This document shows positions 8,611 through 18,270 of a stretch of 45,861 bases of DNA, in pieces. The stretch's first letter is position 1. Each line of letters opens with the position of its first letter. The notes beneath the pieces were generated by a model, which was not told the DNA's origin, ran no database searches, and saw nothing but the letters and a program-made list of their open reading frames with translations. The position numbers were made by a program, and so were the translations under genes. The stretch covers positions 1 to 45,861 of the forward strand of contig LJDB01000013.1 of the NCBI GenBank assembly GCA_001983455.1, written 5' to 3'. Source of the stretch: Candidatus Epulonipiscium fishelsonii (GTDB lineage: Bacteria; Bacillota; Clostridia; Lachnospirales; Cellulosilyticaceae).

Positions 8611-9834
8611 ATGGATAATAGAGTAGAGAAATATGCTAAACTGATTATTGAAATGGGAGTTAATATTCAAGAGGGACAGTATTTAATGATTAACTCGCCA
8701 ATTGAAACAGCTTATTTTGCTAGAGCTTTGACGAGATTTGCATACCAAAGAGGGGCAAAAAAAGTATATGTAGAATATCACGATGAATTACTCCTAAAAT
8801 TGAACTATGATTATGCTCCAGATGAAGCATTCTTAGAATATCCTCAGTGGGTAGCAAAAGGAATGGAAACATTGGGGAAAAACAACTGTGCATTTATAAG
8901 AATTTCAGCATCTAATCCAGAACTCTTAAAAGACGTTGATAGTAAGAAAATTTCCATGGCAAATAAAACTGCTAGAATTGCTTTAGCAGCACATAGAAAA
9001 CAAGTTACAAATGGAGAAGTTGCATGGTGCATTGCTTCTGTGCCAACACCTGAATGGAGCCAAAAAGTGTTTCCGCAACTTTCTCAAGAAGATGCTATTA
9101 AAGAACTATGGGAAAAAATATACATTGCTAATAGAATTAACGAAGAATACCCTGTAAAAGCTTGGCAAAAACATATTGATGAGATAACAAAACATACAAC
9201 TTATTTGAACAGCCAAAAAATTAAATCTTTACATTATATTGCACCAAATACAGATTTAGTTATAGAATTGCCAAAAGGACACAAATGGGAAGGCGGAGGT
9301 GGATATAATTTAAAAGGAACATATTTTATTGCAAATATGCCAACAGAAGAAGTATTTACAATGCCTCATAAATATAGTGTAAATGGAAAGATTAGCTCCA
9401 CGAAACCTTTAAATTATGGAGGAAAATTAATTGATGAATTTACGTTATACTTTGAAAAAGGTAAGATTGTAGATTTTGAAGCAAAATTAGGATATAACGA
9501 TTTAAAACACCTTATAGAAACGGATAAAGGATCTGCTTATTTGGGAGAAGTAGCCATTGTCCCAATTAGTTCTGCAGTTAATAAGACTAATGTTTTATTT
9601 TATAACACTTTATTTGATGAAAACGCATCTTGTCATCTTGCTATTGGTTCCTGTTATGCCGAAAACATTGAAGGCGGAAAAAATATGAGTGATGAAGAAC
9701 TTGAAGCAGCAGGAGCAAACGTTTCTTTAAACCATGTAGATTTTATGGTAGGCTCAGATGAATTAAATATAACAGCTACAACCTGGGACGGAGAAATCTT
9801 TGATGTTTTAAAAAATGGAGAATGGGCATTGTGA
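8611..9834 (+). CDS. M29-family aminopeptidase (AmpS/AmpT type)
   Basis: This is a cytoplasmic metallo-aminopeptidase of 407 aa, the normal family length. Family blocks are visible: KGTYFIANMPTEEVFTMPH (about 235-253, with a metal-ligand Glu), AIGSCYAENIEGG, and the C-terminal HVDFMVG (H375, D377), which supplies the last metal ligands in the M29 fold. The ribosome binding site GAGGTG precedes the ATG. These enzymes release N-terminal residues from short peptides. A good terminator follows at once, so it ends a transcript that may begin at 7775 or 6733. Confidence 0.92.
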   Translation: MDNRVEKYAKLIIEMGVNIQEGQYLMINSPIETAYFARALTRFAYQRGAKKVYVEYHDELLLKLNYDYAPDEAFLEYPQWVAKGMETLGKNNCAFIRISASNPELLKDVDSKKISMANKTARIALAAHRKQVTNGEVAWCIASVPTPEWSQKVFPQLSQEDAIKELWEKIYIANRINEEYPVKAWQKHIDEITKHTTYLNSQKIKSLHYIAPNTDLVIELPKGHKWEGGGGYNLKGTYFIANMPTEEVFTMPHKYSVNGKISSTKPLNYGGKLIDEFTLYFEKGKIVDFEAKLGYNDLKHLIETDKGSAYLGEVAIVPISSAVNKTNVLFYNTLFDENASCHLAIGSCYAENIEGGKNMSDEELEAAGANVSLNHVDFMVGSDELNITATTWDGEIFDVLKNGEWAL

Positions 9835-9847
9835 ATATAATTTGAAG

Positions 9848-9900
9848 TTGTATGTTTGTATAGTCTAACAATGTTTAACTGTATAAACATACAATTTTTG
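9848..9900 (+). terminator. Rho-independent terminator after the M29 gene
   Basis: A 16-bp stem (9848-9863 with 9879-9894, two G-T wobbles) is followed directly by TTTTTG. Confidence 0.75.
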
Positions 9901-10001
9901 TGTATCTTAGAATTATGTTTTTCGATCGCTAGTTATAATTATCATTTTGCAATAATAACATATAAAAGAATACATATTTTTTTGAAGGGGATGATTTTGC
10001 T

Positions 10002-10268
10002 ATGTCAATTAGTATTCATATGACAGATGACTATGTACTAAAAAATACATTTAATAAAGTTAAAAATAACATGTCTAAGGCCCTTGGTAAAGCAAAGAAA
10101 GCCGTTAATTTAACTGGAACAAGTATATTGGCAGTTACACTTGTTACCTCATTAATTTGTTCCAATAATAACATTTATGTGCCTCCCGAAGAAGGAGTAT
10201 TTTATCAAGAAGAATATGAGTACCGTGCTGGAAGAAAAAGAGAAAAACAAGAACAATACCCTTTATAA
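10002..10268 (+). CDS. Small hypothetical protein with a hydrophobic centre
   Basis: This 88-aa protein is not recognised. A GAAGGGG ribosome binding site lies before the ATG. The N-terminal half is basic (repeated Lys, KVKNNMSKALGKAKKAV). A hydrophobic stretch (about 46-65: SILAVTLVTSLIC) may be a membrane helix. The C-terminal quarter is charged and rich in E, R and Y. It stands alone between two terminators, so it is transcribed separately. It is likely a real gene because of its ribosome binding site and own terminator, but its function is unknown. Confidence 0.6.
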   Translation: MSISIHMTDDYVLKNTFNKVKNNMSKALGKAKKAVNLTGTSILAVTLVTSLICSNNNIYVPPEEGVFYQEEYEYRAGRKREKQEQYPL

Positions 10269-10336
10269 TCCATAGTAAAGAAGCTAGACTTTTAATTCAA
10301 TGTCAATAACTTAGTAATTTTCAAAAATTAATCCTT

Positions 10337-10380
10337 TAAAAAAGAAGTTGAGAAGATATTTATTCAACTTCTTTTTTTGT
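10337..10380 (+). terminator. Rho-independent terminator
   Basis: AAGAAGTTGA pairs with TCAACTTCTT across a 12-base loop and is followed by a run of T. It ends the transcript of the 88-aa gene. Confidence 0.8.
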
Positions 10381-10472
10381 GACATTAAAAGACTAACTTA
10401 CATTTATTTTTTTTAATTTCACTGTAACATTTTGACATTACTATTAAAATTTATATTTTATTTTGAAATTTT

Positions 10473-10501
10473 ATCAGAAATTTGGTATAATAAATTTATA
10501 T
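10473..10501 (+). promoter_or_regulatory. Sigma-A promoter for the last loop gene
   Basis: TTGAAA (10473-10478), 17 bases, then TGG and TATAAT (10496-10501), an extended -10. The leader to the GTG at 10623 is about 115 bases and shows no recognised riboswitch. The rest of the 10269-10622 gap holds only the terminator. Confidence 0.7.
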
Positions 10502-10622
10502 TAAATTATTAGGAGTTTATAATTATTAATATGCACAAGTACATAAATACAATTTTAATATACTTTTAAGGAACAAATTTAATAATTAAAATGATTAGCT
10601 TATCTTGAGGAGGAAATTAGTA

Positions 10623-11576
10623 GTGAGTAGAAATTTTATAATTTTTGGTAAAGAGTTTTTGATTCCTAGCGACAGAAATAATTATATATGTTTAAGTAAG
10701 GAATATACCAATTTAGCTAGAGAAAAACAGCAAAAATTTAATACATACAAGTTAGGAAGTTATAGTTCAAATGATTTGAAAAGAATGTATGAATATGGAT
10801 GTGGACTTATTAATGAAGCAGTAGACCAGAGCATACAAATTTTATTATCTCATAAAGTATATGAAATTGATAGTGAAAGATTTATAAAAAAATATTATAA
10901 ACCATATTTTAATTGGGACAAATATTGTCTACACATGAATGACAACAATGAATTTATTTTAAGCAATGAAAATGGTTTAACTCAATATAAGAATATCGAA
11001 TTTAAAAAACAGATGTCTGAATCAGAATTATCAGCAAAATATCTTGAAGAATTGGCAGAGGATTTAAAAAATCAAGAATTACCTATTAGAGATGGCAATG
11101 AAATATCTACAATATTATCAATTGGTATTATTGAAAACATTGAAAATATGAAATATGCCTTGATCGATGCACTAAAAGATACGTTGGATTATGAAATTGA
11201 ATGTATTAGTGATGAGGATAAAGATAAGGCGAGATCTCTAGTTAATAACTTTGATGAAGTTGATAAAAATTTGGAAGATAAAATTATATTAACGTTGCAA
11301 CTAGATCCTTTTAATGTTGATATATATCGTTACATAATAAACAATAATATAGGAGATCATAAAGACTTAGCTTCTTTAGTAAAATATTTTGATATATCAT
11401 TAGAAGATATTGTAAACAAAAAATTATCCACACTTATCCCCTCACTTATTTTAAGTGAAGAAAAAGCTCTAGATATTAAGCAAGAAATTTTAAATTACAT
11501 GAATATGTATAATGTTAAAAAGAGCTCTGTGTTAGATAGTATTAATAGTATTTTAGAAAAAATATACGACATATAA
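10623..11576 (+). CDS. Hypothetical protein whose 3' end crosses the right repeat junction
   Basis: No family is recognised. The GTG at 10623 is chosen because GAGGAGG (10607-10613) lies 9 bases upstream; the TTG at 10605 would overlap that site. The protein (317 aa) is soluble, rich in Asn, Lys, Asp and Tyr, mostly helical by composition, with no signal peptide or clear membrane segment. The last six codons and the stop (from 11557) belong to the inverted repeat, so its C-terminus IYDI could be original or created by the rearrangement. It has its own promoter. A copy of the outward arm promoter (11583-11611) faces its 3' end and could make antisense RNA. Confidence 0.7.
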   Translation: MSRNFIIFGKEFLIPSDRNNYICLSKEYTNLAREKQQKFNTYKLGSYSSNDLKRMYEYGCGLINEAVDQSIQILLSHKVYEIDSERFIKKYYKPYFNWDKYCLHMNDNNEFILSNENGLTQYKNIEFKKQMSESELSAKYLEELAEDLKNQELPIRDGNEISTILSIGIIENIENMKYALIDALKDTLDYEIECISDEDKDKARSLVNNFDEVDKNLEDKIILTLQLDPFNVDIYRYIINNNIGDHKDLASLVKYFDISLEDIVNKKLSTLIPSLILSEEKALDIKQEILNYMNMYNVKKSSVLDSINSILEKIYDI

Positions 11577-11582
11577 TAATTT

Positions 11583-11611
11583 ATTGTACCATATTTTATA
11601 ACTAGTATCAA
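11583..11611 (-). promoter_or_regulatory. Mirror copy of the arm promoter, facing the 3' end of the last loop gene
   Basis: This is identical to 6663-6691 in reverse: TTGATA, 17 bases, TGG TACAAT on the minus strand. In this position it has no gene in its direction and would transcribe antisense to 10623-11576. Confidence 0.6.
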
Positions 11612-11796
11612 TATTTTATACAGAAGTTATGTTTAAGCAATATAAAACTCTAGTAATAACTTTTAATGTAACTTGGTCTTTAATATACAAGTAAATTATA
11701 ACTATGTTCCCGTATGTATATTTACTAGTAATCATAATGTTAATATATTTTTGCATGATAACTTTAAACAAAAATATATATTAATTTATGTTAGTG

Positions 11797-11826
11797 TTGT
11801 TTAGGACAAAAATACTGTGATAAGAT
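11797..11826 (+). promoter_or_regulatory. Possible gltS promoter (right arm)
   Basis: TTGTTT (11797-11802), 18 bases, then TGA and TAAGAT (11821-11826), an extended but weak -10. It lies about 40 bases before the gltS start. The same site occurs in reverse at 6448-6477. Confidence 0.35.
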
Positions 11827-11866
11827 TATTTATAAACGTTATCATGAATAAAAGGGGAGATATCGT

Positions 11867-13240
11867 ATGACTAGTGCGATGATGGTAGATTTATTAAAAA
11901 GTTTATCTTTACTTGGGGGTTTTTTAATTATCGGAATGTTTCTACGTGCCAAATTTAAGATTTTTCAAATTACTTTTATTCCAGCTTCCGTAATTGGAGG
12001 AGTACTTTTATTGTTATTGGGGCCACAAATGTTTAACTTACTTCCTGTTTCTGGAGATTGGTTTACACTATATTCTTTATTGCCGGGGGTTCTTATTGTG
12101 CCAATTGTGGCAGCGGTGCCTTTGGGATTGCGTCTTAATATAAAAAGTGAAAATAATGAAAGTAAAATATTAAATAATATTGTTCCTCTTATATGTGTGA
12201 GTGTTGCAATAAGCATGTTGCAGTTTGCAGTGGGATTTGGCACACAAATGATATTTGGAAAAGAAAACCTATATGATGTATTTGGAATTGAACTAGGGGT
12301 AGGATTTGTTGGTGGACACGGAACAGCAGGAACGCTTGGGGCAACACTATCCGAAATGGGAATTGTATATTGGGACGTTTCACAAGGAGTGGGAACGACG
12401 ACAGCAACATTTGGTATTGTTGGAGGAATTTTGATTGGGATTGCTTTAATAAACTGGGCTGCACGTTCGGGAAATACAGCTTTGTTAACAAAACCAGCGG
12501 ATATTCCTGAGCATATGCGTGTTGGGTATGAACCTGATATGGCAAAACAGCCTTCCATTGGACGTGAGACTACGTTTTCATCTTCAGTAGACACTGTAGC
12601 ATTTCATGCAGCTTTAATATTTATGGCATGTGGATTAGCATATTGGGTACAAGGAGTGATGAAAGACTTAAACATTCCTATACTAGGGAGCATGTCTGTA
12701 TGGGCATATGGAATAATAGTAATGTTTGCTATATGGGGAATAATTTGCAAGATGAAAGTAGACTTCTTGGTAGACAGTCGAGTACGTAGTAAAATCTCAG
12801 GGTCTTTTACAGAATTTGCAGTTATAGCGGCTGTAGCAAGTTTACCAATTAAAACAGTAGCAACTTACATATTACCAATTTTAGTAATGGTTACACTAGG
12901 GTTTATTGTAACAGTTGTAGTCTTATTTATTTATTGCAAGAAGTTTCTTAAAGGGTATTGGTTTGAGCAAACGATAGCAACCTTTGGAATGTGTACAGGA
13001 GTATTTTTGACAGGAGTTCTTTTGTTACGTATTTGTGATCCAAAGATGGAAAGTCCTGCTCTTGCAAACTATACATTGTCATACACTGTGTTTTCTATTA
13101 TATTTTTTGCTCTACTTGATACATTTATTAATTTGCCAATTACATCTAGTGCAACACTTGCTATGATTGTAGCATTAATAATTGCAGGAATTGCTTTAAT
13201 TGCAGGTAAAATCTATAGTAAAGCAACTGTAAGTAAATAA
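11867..13240 (+). CDS. gltS: Sodium/glutamate symporter (GltS family), right-arm copy
   Basis: This protein is identical to 5034-6407, on the opposite strand. It is a 457-aa polytopic membrane carrier with the GGHGTAGTLG signature at residues 149-158 and a GGGGAG ribosome binding site. Upstream of this copy lies the tail of 10623-11576 in the same direction rather than a divergent gene, so read-through from that gene is possible here but not in the left arm. The downstream partner is the M20 amidohydrolase copy. If both arms are real, the cell carries two gltS genes of identical sequence, which would raise dosage. Confidence 0.9.
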   Translation: MTSAMMVDLLKSLSLLGGFLIIGMFLRAKFKIFQITFIPASVIGGVLLLLLGPQMFNLLPVSGDWFTLYSLLPGVLIVPIVAAVPLGLRLNIKSENNESKILNNIVPLICVSVAISMLQFAVGFGTQMIFGKENLYDVFGIELGVGFVGGHGTAGTLGATLSEMGIVYWDVSQGVGTTTATFGIVGGILIGIALINWAARSGNTALLTKPADIPEHMRVGYEPDMAKQPSIGRETTFSSSVDTVAFHAALIFMACGLAYWVQGVMKDLNIPILGSMSVWAYGIIVMFAIWGIICKMKVDFLVDSRVRSKISGSFTEFAVIAAVASLPIKTVATYILPILVMVTLGFIVTVVVLFIYCKKFLKGYWFEQTIATFGMCTGVFLTGVLLLRICDPKMESPALANYTLSYTVFSIIFFALLDTFINLPITSSATLAMIVALIIAGIALIAGKIYSKATVSK

Positions 13241-13305
13241 CTTTTTAGATTGAACTCAATTAATTATAATTTATTTTAAATAAGCATAAAATTATATGTA
13301 TATCC

Positions 13306-13348
13306 CAAGATAAGGATGAAAAAGATTTGGCTTTATATCCTTATCTTG
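13306..13348. other. Long intergenic hairpin between gltS and M20 gene, right-arm copy
   Basis: This is the mirror of 4926-4968: a perfect 12-bp stem with a 19-base loop and no U-run. Confidence 0.5.
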
Positions 13349-13405
13349 AGTAACTGACTTGGAAGCACATGCAAACACATAATTATATGATAAGGAGTAA
13401 ATACT

Positions 13406-14599
13406 ATGAATTTAAAAGCAGGAATATTAGCTCAAGCAAATAAACTTTGCCCCTATCTTGAAGACTTATATCATCATTTTCATGCCAATCCTGAACTTGC
13501 AAACAAAGAAATAAACACTGCTGATAAAATTGTCAAAGAACTAGAGAAGATTGGAGGATATGATATTAAGAAAAATGTTGGTGGAAATGGTGTTGTAGCT
13601 ACATTAGAAGGTGCATGCAAAGGACCTATGGTAGCTTTAAGAGCAGATATGGATGCACTAGCTGTTGAGGAACAAACTGGCTTAAAATATGCTTCAAATA
13701 ATAAAGGTGTAATGCATGCTTGTGGACATGATGCTCACATGACAATTGCACTAGGAGCAGCACGATTACTTGCTGAATGTAAACCTTATCTAAAGGGAAG
13801 TGTTAGGATTATATTTCAGCCTGCGGAAGAACTAGTCCCTAATGGTGGGGCCAAACAAATGATAGAAGAAGGAGCATTAGAAGGAGTCGATGCTATTTTT
13901 GGATTGCATGTATTTCCAGATCCAAACCTAGGACTTGGAACATTTGGATTTCGTGAACGTGAACTAATGGCAGCATCTGACAAAATAGAGGTTGAAATTA
14001 TAGGGAAAGGTGCTCATGCTGCACAGCCAAATCAAGGTGTGGATGCTCTTGTAACTGGAGCTCAATTTGTCTCTATAGTGCAAAGTATTATAAGTCGTAA
14101 TGTTGACCCTTTGGAGTCTGCTGTACTTACTTTTGGTTCGTTCCAATCTGGCAACCAATATAATATAGTGTCGGAAAATTGTTTAATCGAAGGAACTTGT
14201 CGCACATATGACCCTAAAATACGTGATTTGATGGAGGTACGTATAGAAAATGTGCTTAGTGGAGTATGCTTTGCTGCAGGAGCAGACTATAAATTTAAAT
14301 ATAATAGAGGATATCCTGCTTTAATAAATAATCCAGAAATGACTGAGTATGCAAAAAATGCTGCAAAATCACTTTTTGGGGATGCAAAAGTATATGATAT
14401 TCCTAAACCATCAATGACAGCGGAGGATTTTGCGGTATATCTTAAATCTGTTCCAGGGACATTCTTCTTTTTAGGATGTACTTCAGCTCCAGATGCAAAA
14501 CCATTGCATAACTCTGGATTTAAACTAGACGAAGATGTACTATGGCGTGGAGTAGCTATGTTTACAGAATTAGCATTAAATTTTCATAAAATAGTGTAA
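13406..14599 (+). CDS. M20-family amidohydrolase, right-arm copy
   Basis: This protein is identical to 3675-4868 (397 aa). The metal-site motifs HACGHDAHM (C106, H108), FQPAEE and GLHVF are intact, so both copies should be active if expressed. A TAAGGAG ribosome binding site precedes the ATG. It lies 165 bases downstream of gltS, beyond the hairpin at 13306-13348. It converges on the nucleotidase copy across the GGGAGCA hairpin at 14610-14633. Confidence 0.9.
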   Translation: MNLKAGILAQANKLCPYLEDLYHHFHANPELANKEINTADKIVKELEKIGGYDIKKNVGGNGVVATLEGACKGPMVALRADMDALAVEEQTGLKYASNNKGVMHACGHDAHMTIALGAARLLAECKPYLKGSVRIIFQPAEELVPNGGAKQMIEEGALEGVDAIFGLHVFPDPNLGLGTFGFRERELMAASDKIEVEIIGKGAHAAQPNQGVDALVTGAQFVSIVQSIISRNVDPLESAVLTFGSFQSGNQYNIVSENCLIEGTCRTYDPKIRDLMEVRIENVLSGVCFAAGADYKFKYNRGYPALINNPEMTEYAKNAAKSLFGDAKVYDIPKPSMTAEDFAVYLKSVPGTFFFLGCTSAPDAKPLHNSGFKLDEDVLWRGVAMFTELALNFHKIV

Positions 14600-14609
14600 T
14601 TCAGACTGT

Positions 14610-14633
14610 ACGGGAAGCATATTGTGCTCCCGT
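14610..14633. terminator. Bidirectional intergenic hairpin (GGGAGCA type), right-arm copy
   Basis: This is the mirror of 3641-3664, between the converging M20 and nucleotidase genes. Confidence 0.6.
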
Positions 14634-14645
14634 TACATTCCTATA

Positions 14646-16667
14646 TTATTTTTCTTCAATTATAACTTCATATTTAATTACGTTTTCATCATTACTTGTA
14701 TCTTTATCATCAGTCACATCTTCATCTTTAATTATATCTTCATTATCAGTCATCTCTTTATCTTTAATTATAATCTCATTTATAATCTCGTTTATAATCT
14801 CAGCATCAGATATATCCTCAATATAGTTTTCTTCAGATATATCTGTACCAACATTATAGTCTTCAGGTACATATTCATAGTCAATAGTTTCACCATCAGG
14901 AATCTTTAAAACTTGACCAGGATAAATCAAGTTTTCACTACTAATAATATCTTTGTTTAGTTCATAAATTTCATTATATTTTTCACCGTCACCAAGTTGT
15001 TCATATGCAATAGAAGACAGATTATCTCCTTCCACAACTGTATATTCTTTATAAAGTGGTTCAACTATCTCAATAATATTTATACGTCCATCACCAGAAA
15101 TATTTTCATATCCACTAGAGATATCTCCTTCTAAATTGTTCAAAATATAATTAAGTAAAACTTCATTATCAACCATAGTTCTATCTTTCAAAACTTTTGC
15201 ATCTTTAAACATAGACATTCCACTGCCATAGTTAAGTACTATATAATCAACTGACCCTACAGAATATTCTTTTTCTAGGTCAATTGGTTTTCCATCAATC
15301 ATAACATCTTTAACCCGATATTCACCCTCTACTCCTATAAATTTGCCTTTATCATCAAATATAATAGAAGAAGGAACATTGGCATCTATTGTATATGTTA
15401 ATCCAGAAGCTTGAAGTAATCCACCATTTTCACCAGGAACATTTCTTGCTCCCATTTCTAAAGCATCCAAAATAGTTTGACCGTTTACTAGAACAGAAGT
15501 AGCCAAATTTCCAAATGGTTGTACTGAAATTATATCGCCATGAGTAATCTTGCCAGGTTTTATGCTTGCTCTTATTCCACCAGAATTTATAAGTGCAATG
15601 TCTGTGCCAAGATAATCACGGTATGCATCAGCTACCAAATCGCCAAGATTAGTTTCTTGAGAACGAACTATCCTAATATCAGTTTTAGGGTCTCTTGTTG
15701 CTAATAAAACGTCTGTATTTGCCACAACATGATTTAGAATGTCTTCAAATCTTGAATTTATATTATCTATAAATACTTGAGTTGCAAGGTCTTTTGGAGT
15801 ATATTCTGAAATTAGCCTAGACACAATTGTGTCCGTGTCTGGACTGATTATAATTTCGCCCAATCTATCAAATTTACTTCCAGCTTGAGTTAAAATAACA
15901 TTTTGGCCTTTAGCATTTGCAACGAATTGGTTCTCGACAATATTATGGGAATGTCCATCAATCATAACATCAATTCCTGTAGTGTTAGCAATTACATCTG
16001 TTGAACGCCATGGAGAGCTTGTTTCTCCAGTACCAAGATGAGCCACTGCTACCACATAATCTGCTCCAAGACTACGAGCTTCATCAACAGCTCTTTGTAC
16101 ATTTGAATATAGCCATCTGCCATTTTCATTAGCACTAAAAGTTAGATGATATTTACCATTTTTATTTTCAAAATAGGATTGAGGCGTTGTAATTCCAACA
16201 AAAGCTACATCTGTATTGCCATGCCTGGTCATTATAAATGGAGCAAAGACAGGTTGATCCGTATCAAGGTTAATAAAATTGCAAGAAATTACCTTCGCAT
16301 TCAATAAATTTGTAAGCTTTAGAAACTGTGCTAAACCATAATCAAACTCATGATTTCCAGGTACAAAAACATCATATCCGACTTGATTCATTATATCAAT
16401 GATTGCTTCTCCTTGTGTAAGCTTTCCAATTGGGCCTCCTTGAATTGCGTCTCCAGCATCTACTAAAATTACATCCTCTTTTCCATAAATTTCTTCCATT
16501 TCTTTAGCATATGCCGCAACTCCTGCATACCCCATGTTTTCTTCTATTGCACAGTGAACATCATTAGTGTACAAAATTATAATGTCATCTTGTGGAGTAG
16601 TGGCATAAACAGAAGTACTAAGCATAACTGTTGCTATCATAAGTCCGAAAGTCATCTTCTTTTTCAT
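14646..16667 (-). CDS. Secreted 5'-nucleotidase with LysM domain, right-arm copy
   Basis: This protein is identical to 1607-3628 (673 aa). The start is the ATG at 16665-16667, with AGGAGAG upstream. It has a signal peptide, a metallophosphatase domain (YTNDVH, DAGD, GNHEFDYG, DGHSH), a 5'-nucleotidase C-terminal domain (NSGGIRA), LysM at about 540-588 and the acidic I/N/E/D/K tail. The low-complexity tail is a place where real duplicates would be expected to drift quickly. Its exact identity between the arms argues for a very recent event, active gene conversion or an artefact. Confidence 0.92.
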   Translation of the reverse strand: MKKKMTFGLMIATVMLSTSVYATTPQDDIIILYTNDVHCAIEENMGYAGVAAYAKEMEEIYGKEDVILVDAGDAIQGGPIGKLTQGEAIIDIMNQVGYDVFVPGNHEFDYGLAQFLKLTNLLNAKVISCNFINLDTDQPVFAPFIMTRHGNTDVAFVGITTPQSYFENKNGKYHLTFSANENGRWLYSNVQRAVDEARSLGADYVVAVAHLGTGETSSPWRSTDVIANTTGIDVMIDGHSHNIVENQFVANAKGQNVILTQAGSKFDRLGEIIISPDTDTIVSRLISEYTPKDLATQVFIDNINSRFEDILNHVVANTDVLLATRDPKTDIRIVRSQETNLGDLVADAYRDYLGTDIALINSGGIRASIKPGKITHGDIISVQPFGNLATSVLVNGQTILDALEMGARNVPGENGGLLQASGLTYTIDANVPSSIIFDDKGKFIGVEGEYRVKDVMIDGKPIDLEKEYSVGSVDYIVLNYGSGMSMFKDAKVLKDRTMVDNEVLLNYILNNLEGDISSGYENISGDGRINIIEIVEPLYKEYTVVEGDNLSSIAYEQLGDGEKYNEIYELNKDIISSENLIYPGQVLKIPDGETIDYEYVPEDYNVGTDISEENYIEDISDAEIINEIINEIIIKDKEMTDNEDIIKDEDVTDDKDTSNDENVIKYEVIIEEK

Positions 16668-16899
16668 TATTTTCTCTCCTATACAACAATTATTCTGAAT
16701 TTCCCACAATCAAAACGTGGGTGTCTTCGACTAATTAATAAAGTATTATTTAATTAGTATAATTAAAATCAGCTAGTATATACATTAAATCTGCATTTTA
16801 TAGGTAATTTGCACCCAAACTTAAATATGCACGATACCACTTGATTTCTTAAGTATAAGTTTAACAATCTCCATTTAGGCTTCGTTAATACTAAATATC

Positions 16900-17877
16900 T
16901 CATAGCTTTAGTGGCCATAATTTTCGCCATAGTTTTTTCCAAGATCCAATCTGATCTTCAAATCTTGAATTTATATTATTTATAAGTGCTTGAGTTGCAG
17001 GGTCTTTTGGAGTATATTCTGAAATTAGCCTGTTTACAATTGTATCCGTATCTGGACTGATTATAATTTCACCCAGATTATCAAATTTACTGCCGGTTTG
17101 AGTTAAAATAACATTTTGGCCTTGGGCATTTGCAACTAGTTGGTTCTCGACAATACTATGGGAATGTCCATCAATCAAAACATCAATTCCTGTAGTATTA
17201 GCAATTACATCTGTTGAACGCCATGGAGCGTATATTTTTTGAGTGCCCAGATGAGCCACTGCTATTACATAGTCTGCTCCAAGAGCACGAGCTTCATCAA
17301 CAGCTTTTTGTACACTAGAATACAGCCAGCTACCATCTTCATTATAACTAAAAGTTAGAGGATATTTACCATCCCAATTAAAATATACTTTAGGAGTTGT
17401 AATTCCAACAAAAGCCACATCTGTATCGCCATGTTTTGTCATTATAAATGGAGCAAAGACAGGCTGATCTGTATCAAGATTAATAAAATTGCAACAGGTT
17501 ACTTTCACTTTAAGTAGACCTGTAAGCTTTAAAAGCTGTGCTAAACCATAATCAAACTCATGATTCCCAGGCACAAAAATATCATATCCAACTTGATTCA
17601 TTATATCAACAATTGCTACTCCTTGTGTAAGTTTTCCAATTGGGCCACCTTCCATTGCGTCTCCAGCATCCACTAAAATTACATTTTCTTTTCCATAAAT
17701 TTTTTCCATTTCTTTAGCATATGCCGCAAGCCCTGCATATCCCATGTTTTCTTCTATTGCACAATGAACATCATTAGTGTACAAAATTATAATGTCATCT
17801 TGTGGAGTGTTGGCATAAACAGAAACACTAAGCATAGCTGTTGCTATCATAAGTCCAAAAGCCATCTTCTTTTTCAT
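16900..17877 (-). CDS. Truncated secreted 5'-nucleotidase-like protein, right-arm copy
   Basis: This protein is identical to 397-1374 (325 aa). It has a signal peptide and the metallophosphatase domain only; homology to the neighbouring full-length gene ends after RFED. Because the truncation point is the same in both arms, the tandem duplication and truncation happened before the inverted duplication. An AGGAGAG ribosome binding site is present. Confidence 0.85.
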   Translation of the reverse strand: MKKKMAFGLMIATAMLSVSVYANTPQDDIIILYTNDVHCAIEENMGYAGLAAYAKEMEKIYGKENVILVDAGDAMEGGPIGKLTQGVAIVDIMNQVGYDIFVPGNHEFDYGLAQLLKLTGLLKVKVTCCNFINLDTDQPVFAPFIMTKHGDTDVAFVGITTPKVYFNWDGKYPLTFSYNEDGSWLYSSVQKAVDEARALGADYVIAVAHLGTQKIYAPWRSTDVIANTTGIDVLIDGHSHSIVENQLVANAQGQNVILTQTGSKFDNLGEIIISPDTDTIVNRLISEYTPKDPATQALINNINSRFEDQIGSWKKLWRKLWPLKL

Positions 17878-18000
17878 TGTTCTCTCCTATACAACAATTA
17901 TTCTGAGTTCATCAAAATTAAAGCATGGGTATCTTCAATATTTAGTTAGTATACTTAAAATCAGCTAGTATATACATTAAGTAATTTGCATCTAAAATTA

Positions 18001-18270
18001 AATACATACGATACATACGTTTTGTGCTAGTTAATGGCATTTTTTATATTACTATTAAAAGCGAGTTTCTTATTTTTATTATAAATAATATTCATAGTCG
18101 ATGATTTCAGTGAGATTTTTAGGTTTACTAATAAAATATTTGACTAGTGCGACTAGTAAATTTACAAAATAACTATATATCCCTCACTAGTGTATCCATC
18201 GAAATTCCAGATATGTACAAACGTATGGCTTGTTTTGTAAATATTCATTAGTGTAATGAATATTTATGCA
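18001..18270 (+). repeat. Terminal element of the arm (copy 2)
   Basis: This non-coding element is nearly the same length as, and clearly alignable with, 45420-45673. Shared blocks include TTGTGCTAGTTAAT, TTTTTATATTACTATTAAA, AAAATATTTGACTAGT, CTAGTGTATCC and CGAAATTCCAGATA. It ends in a 12-bp stem (18239-18250 with 18254-18265). No reading frame of note is present. It marks the outer end of the arm and is followed by tandem repeats. Confidence 0.85.
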
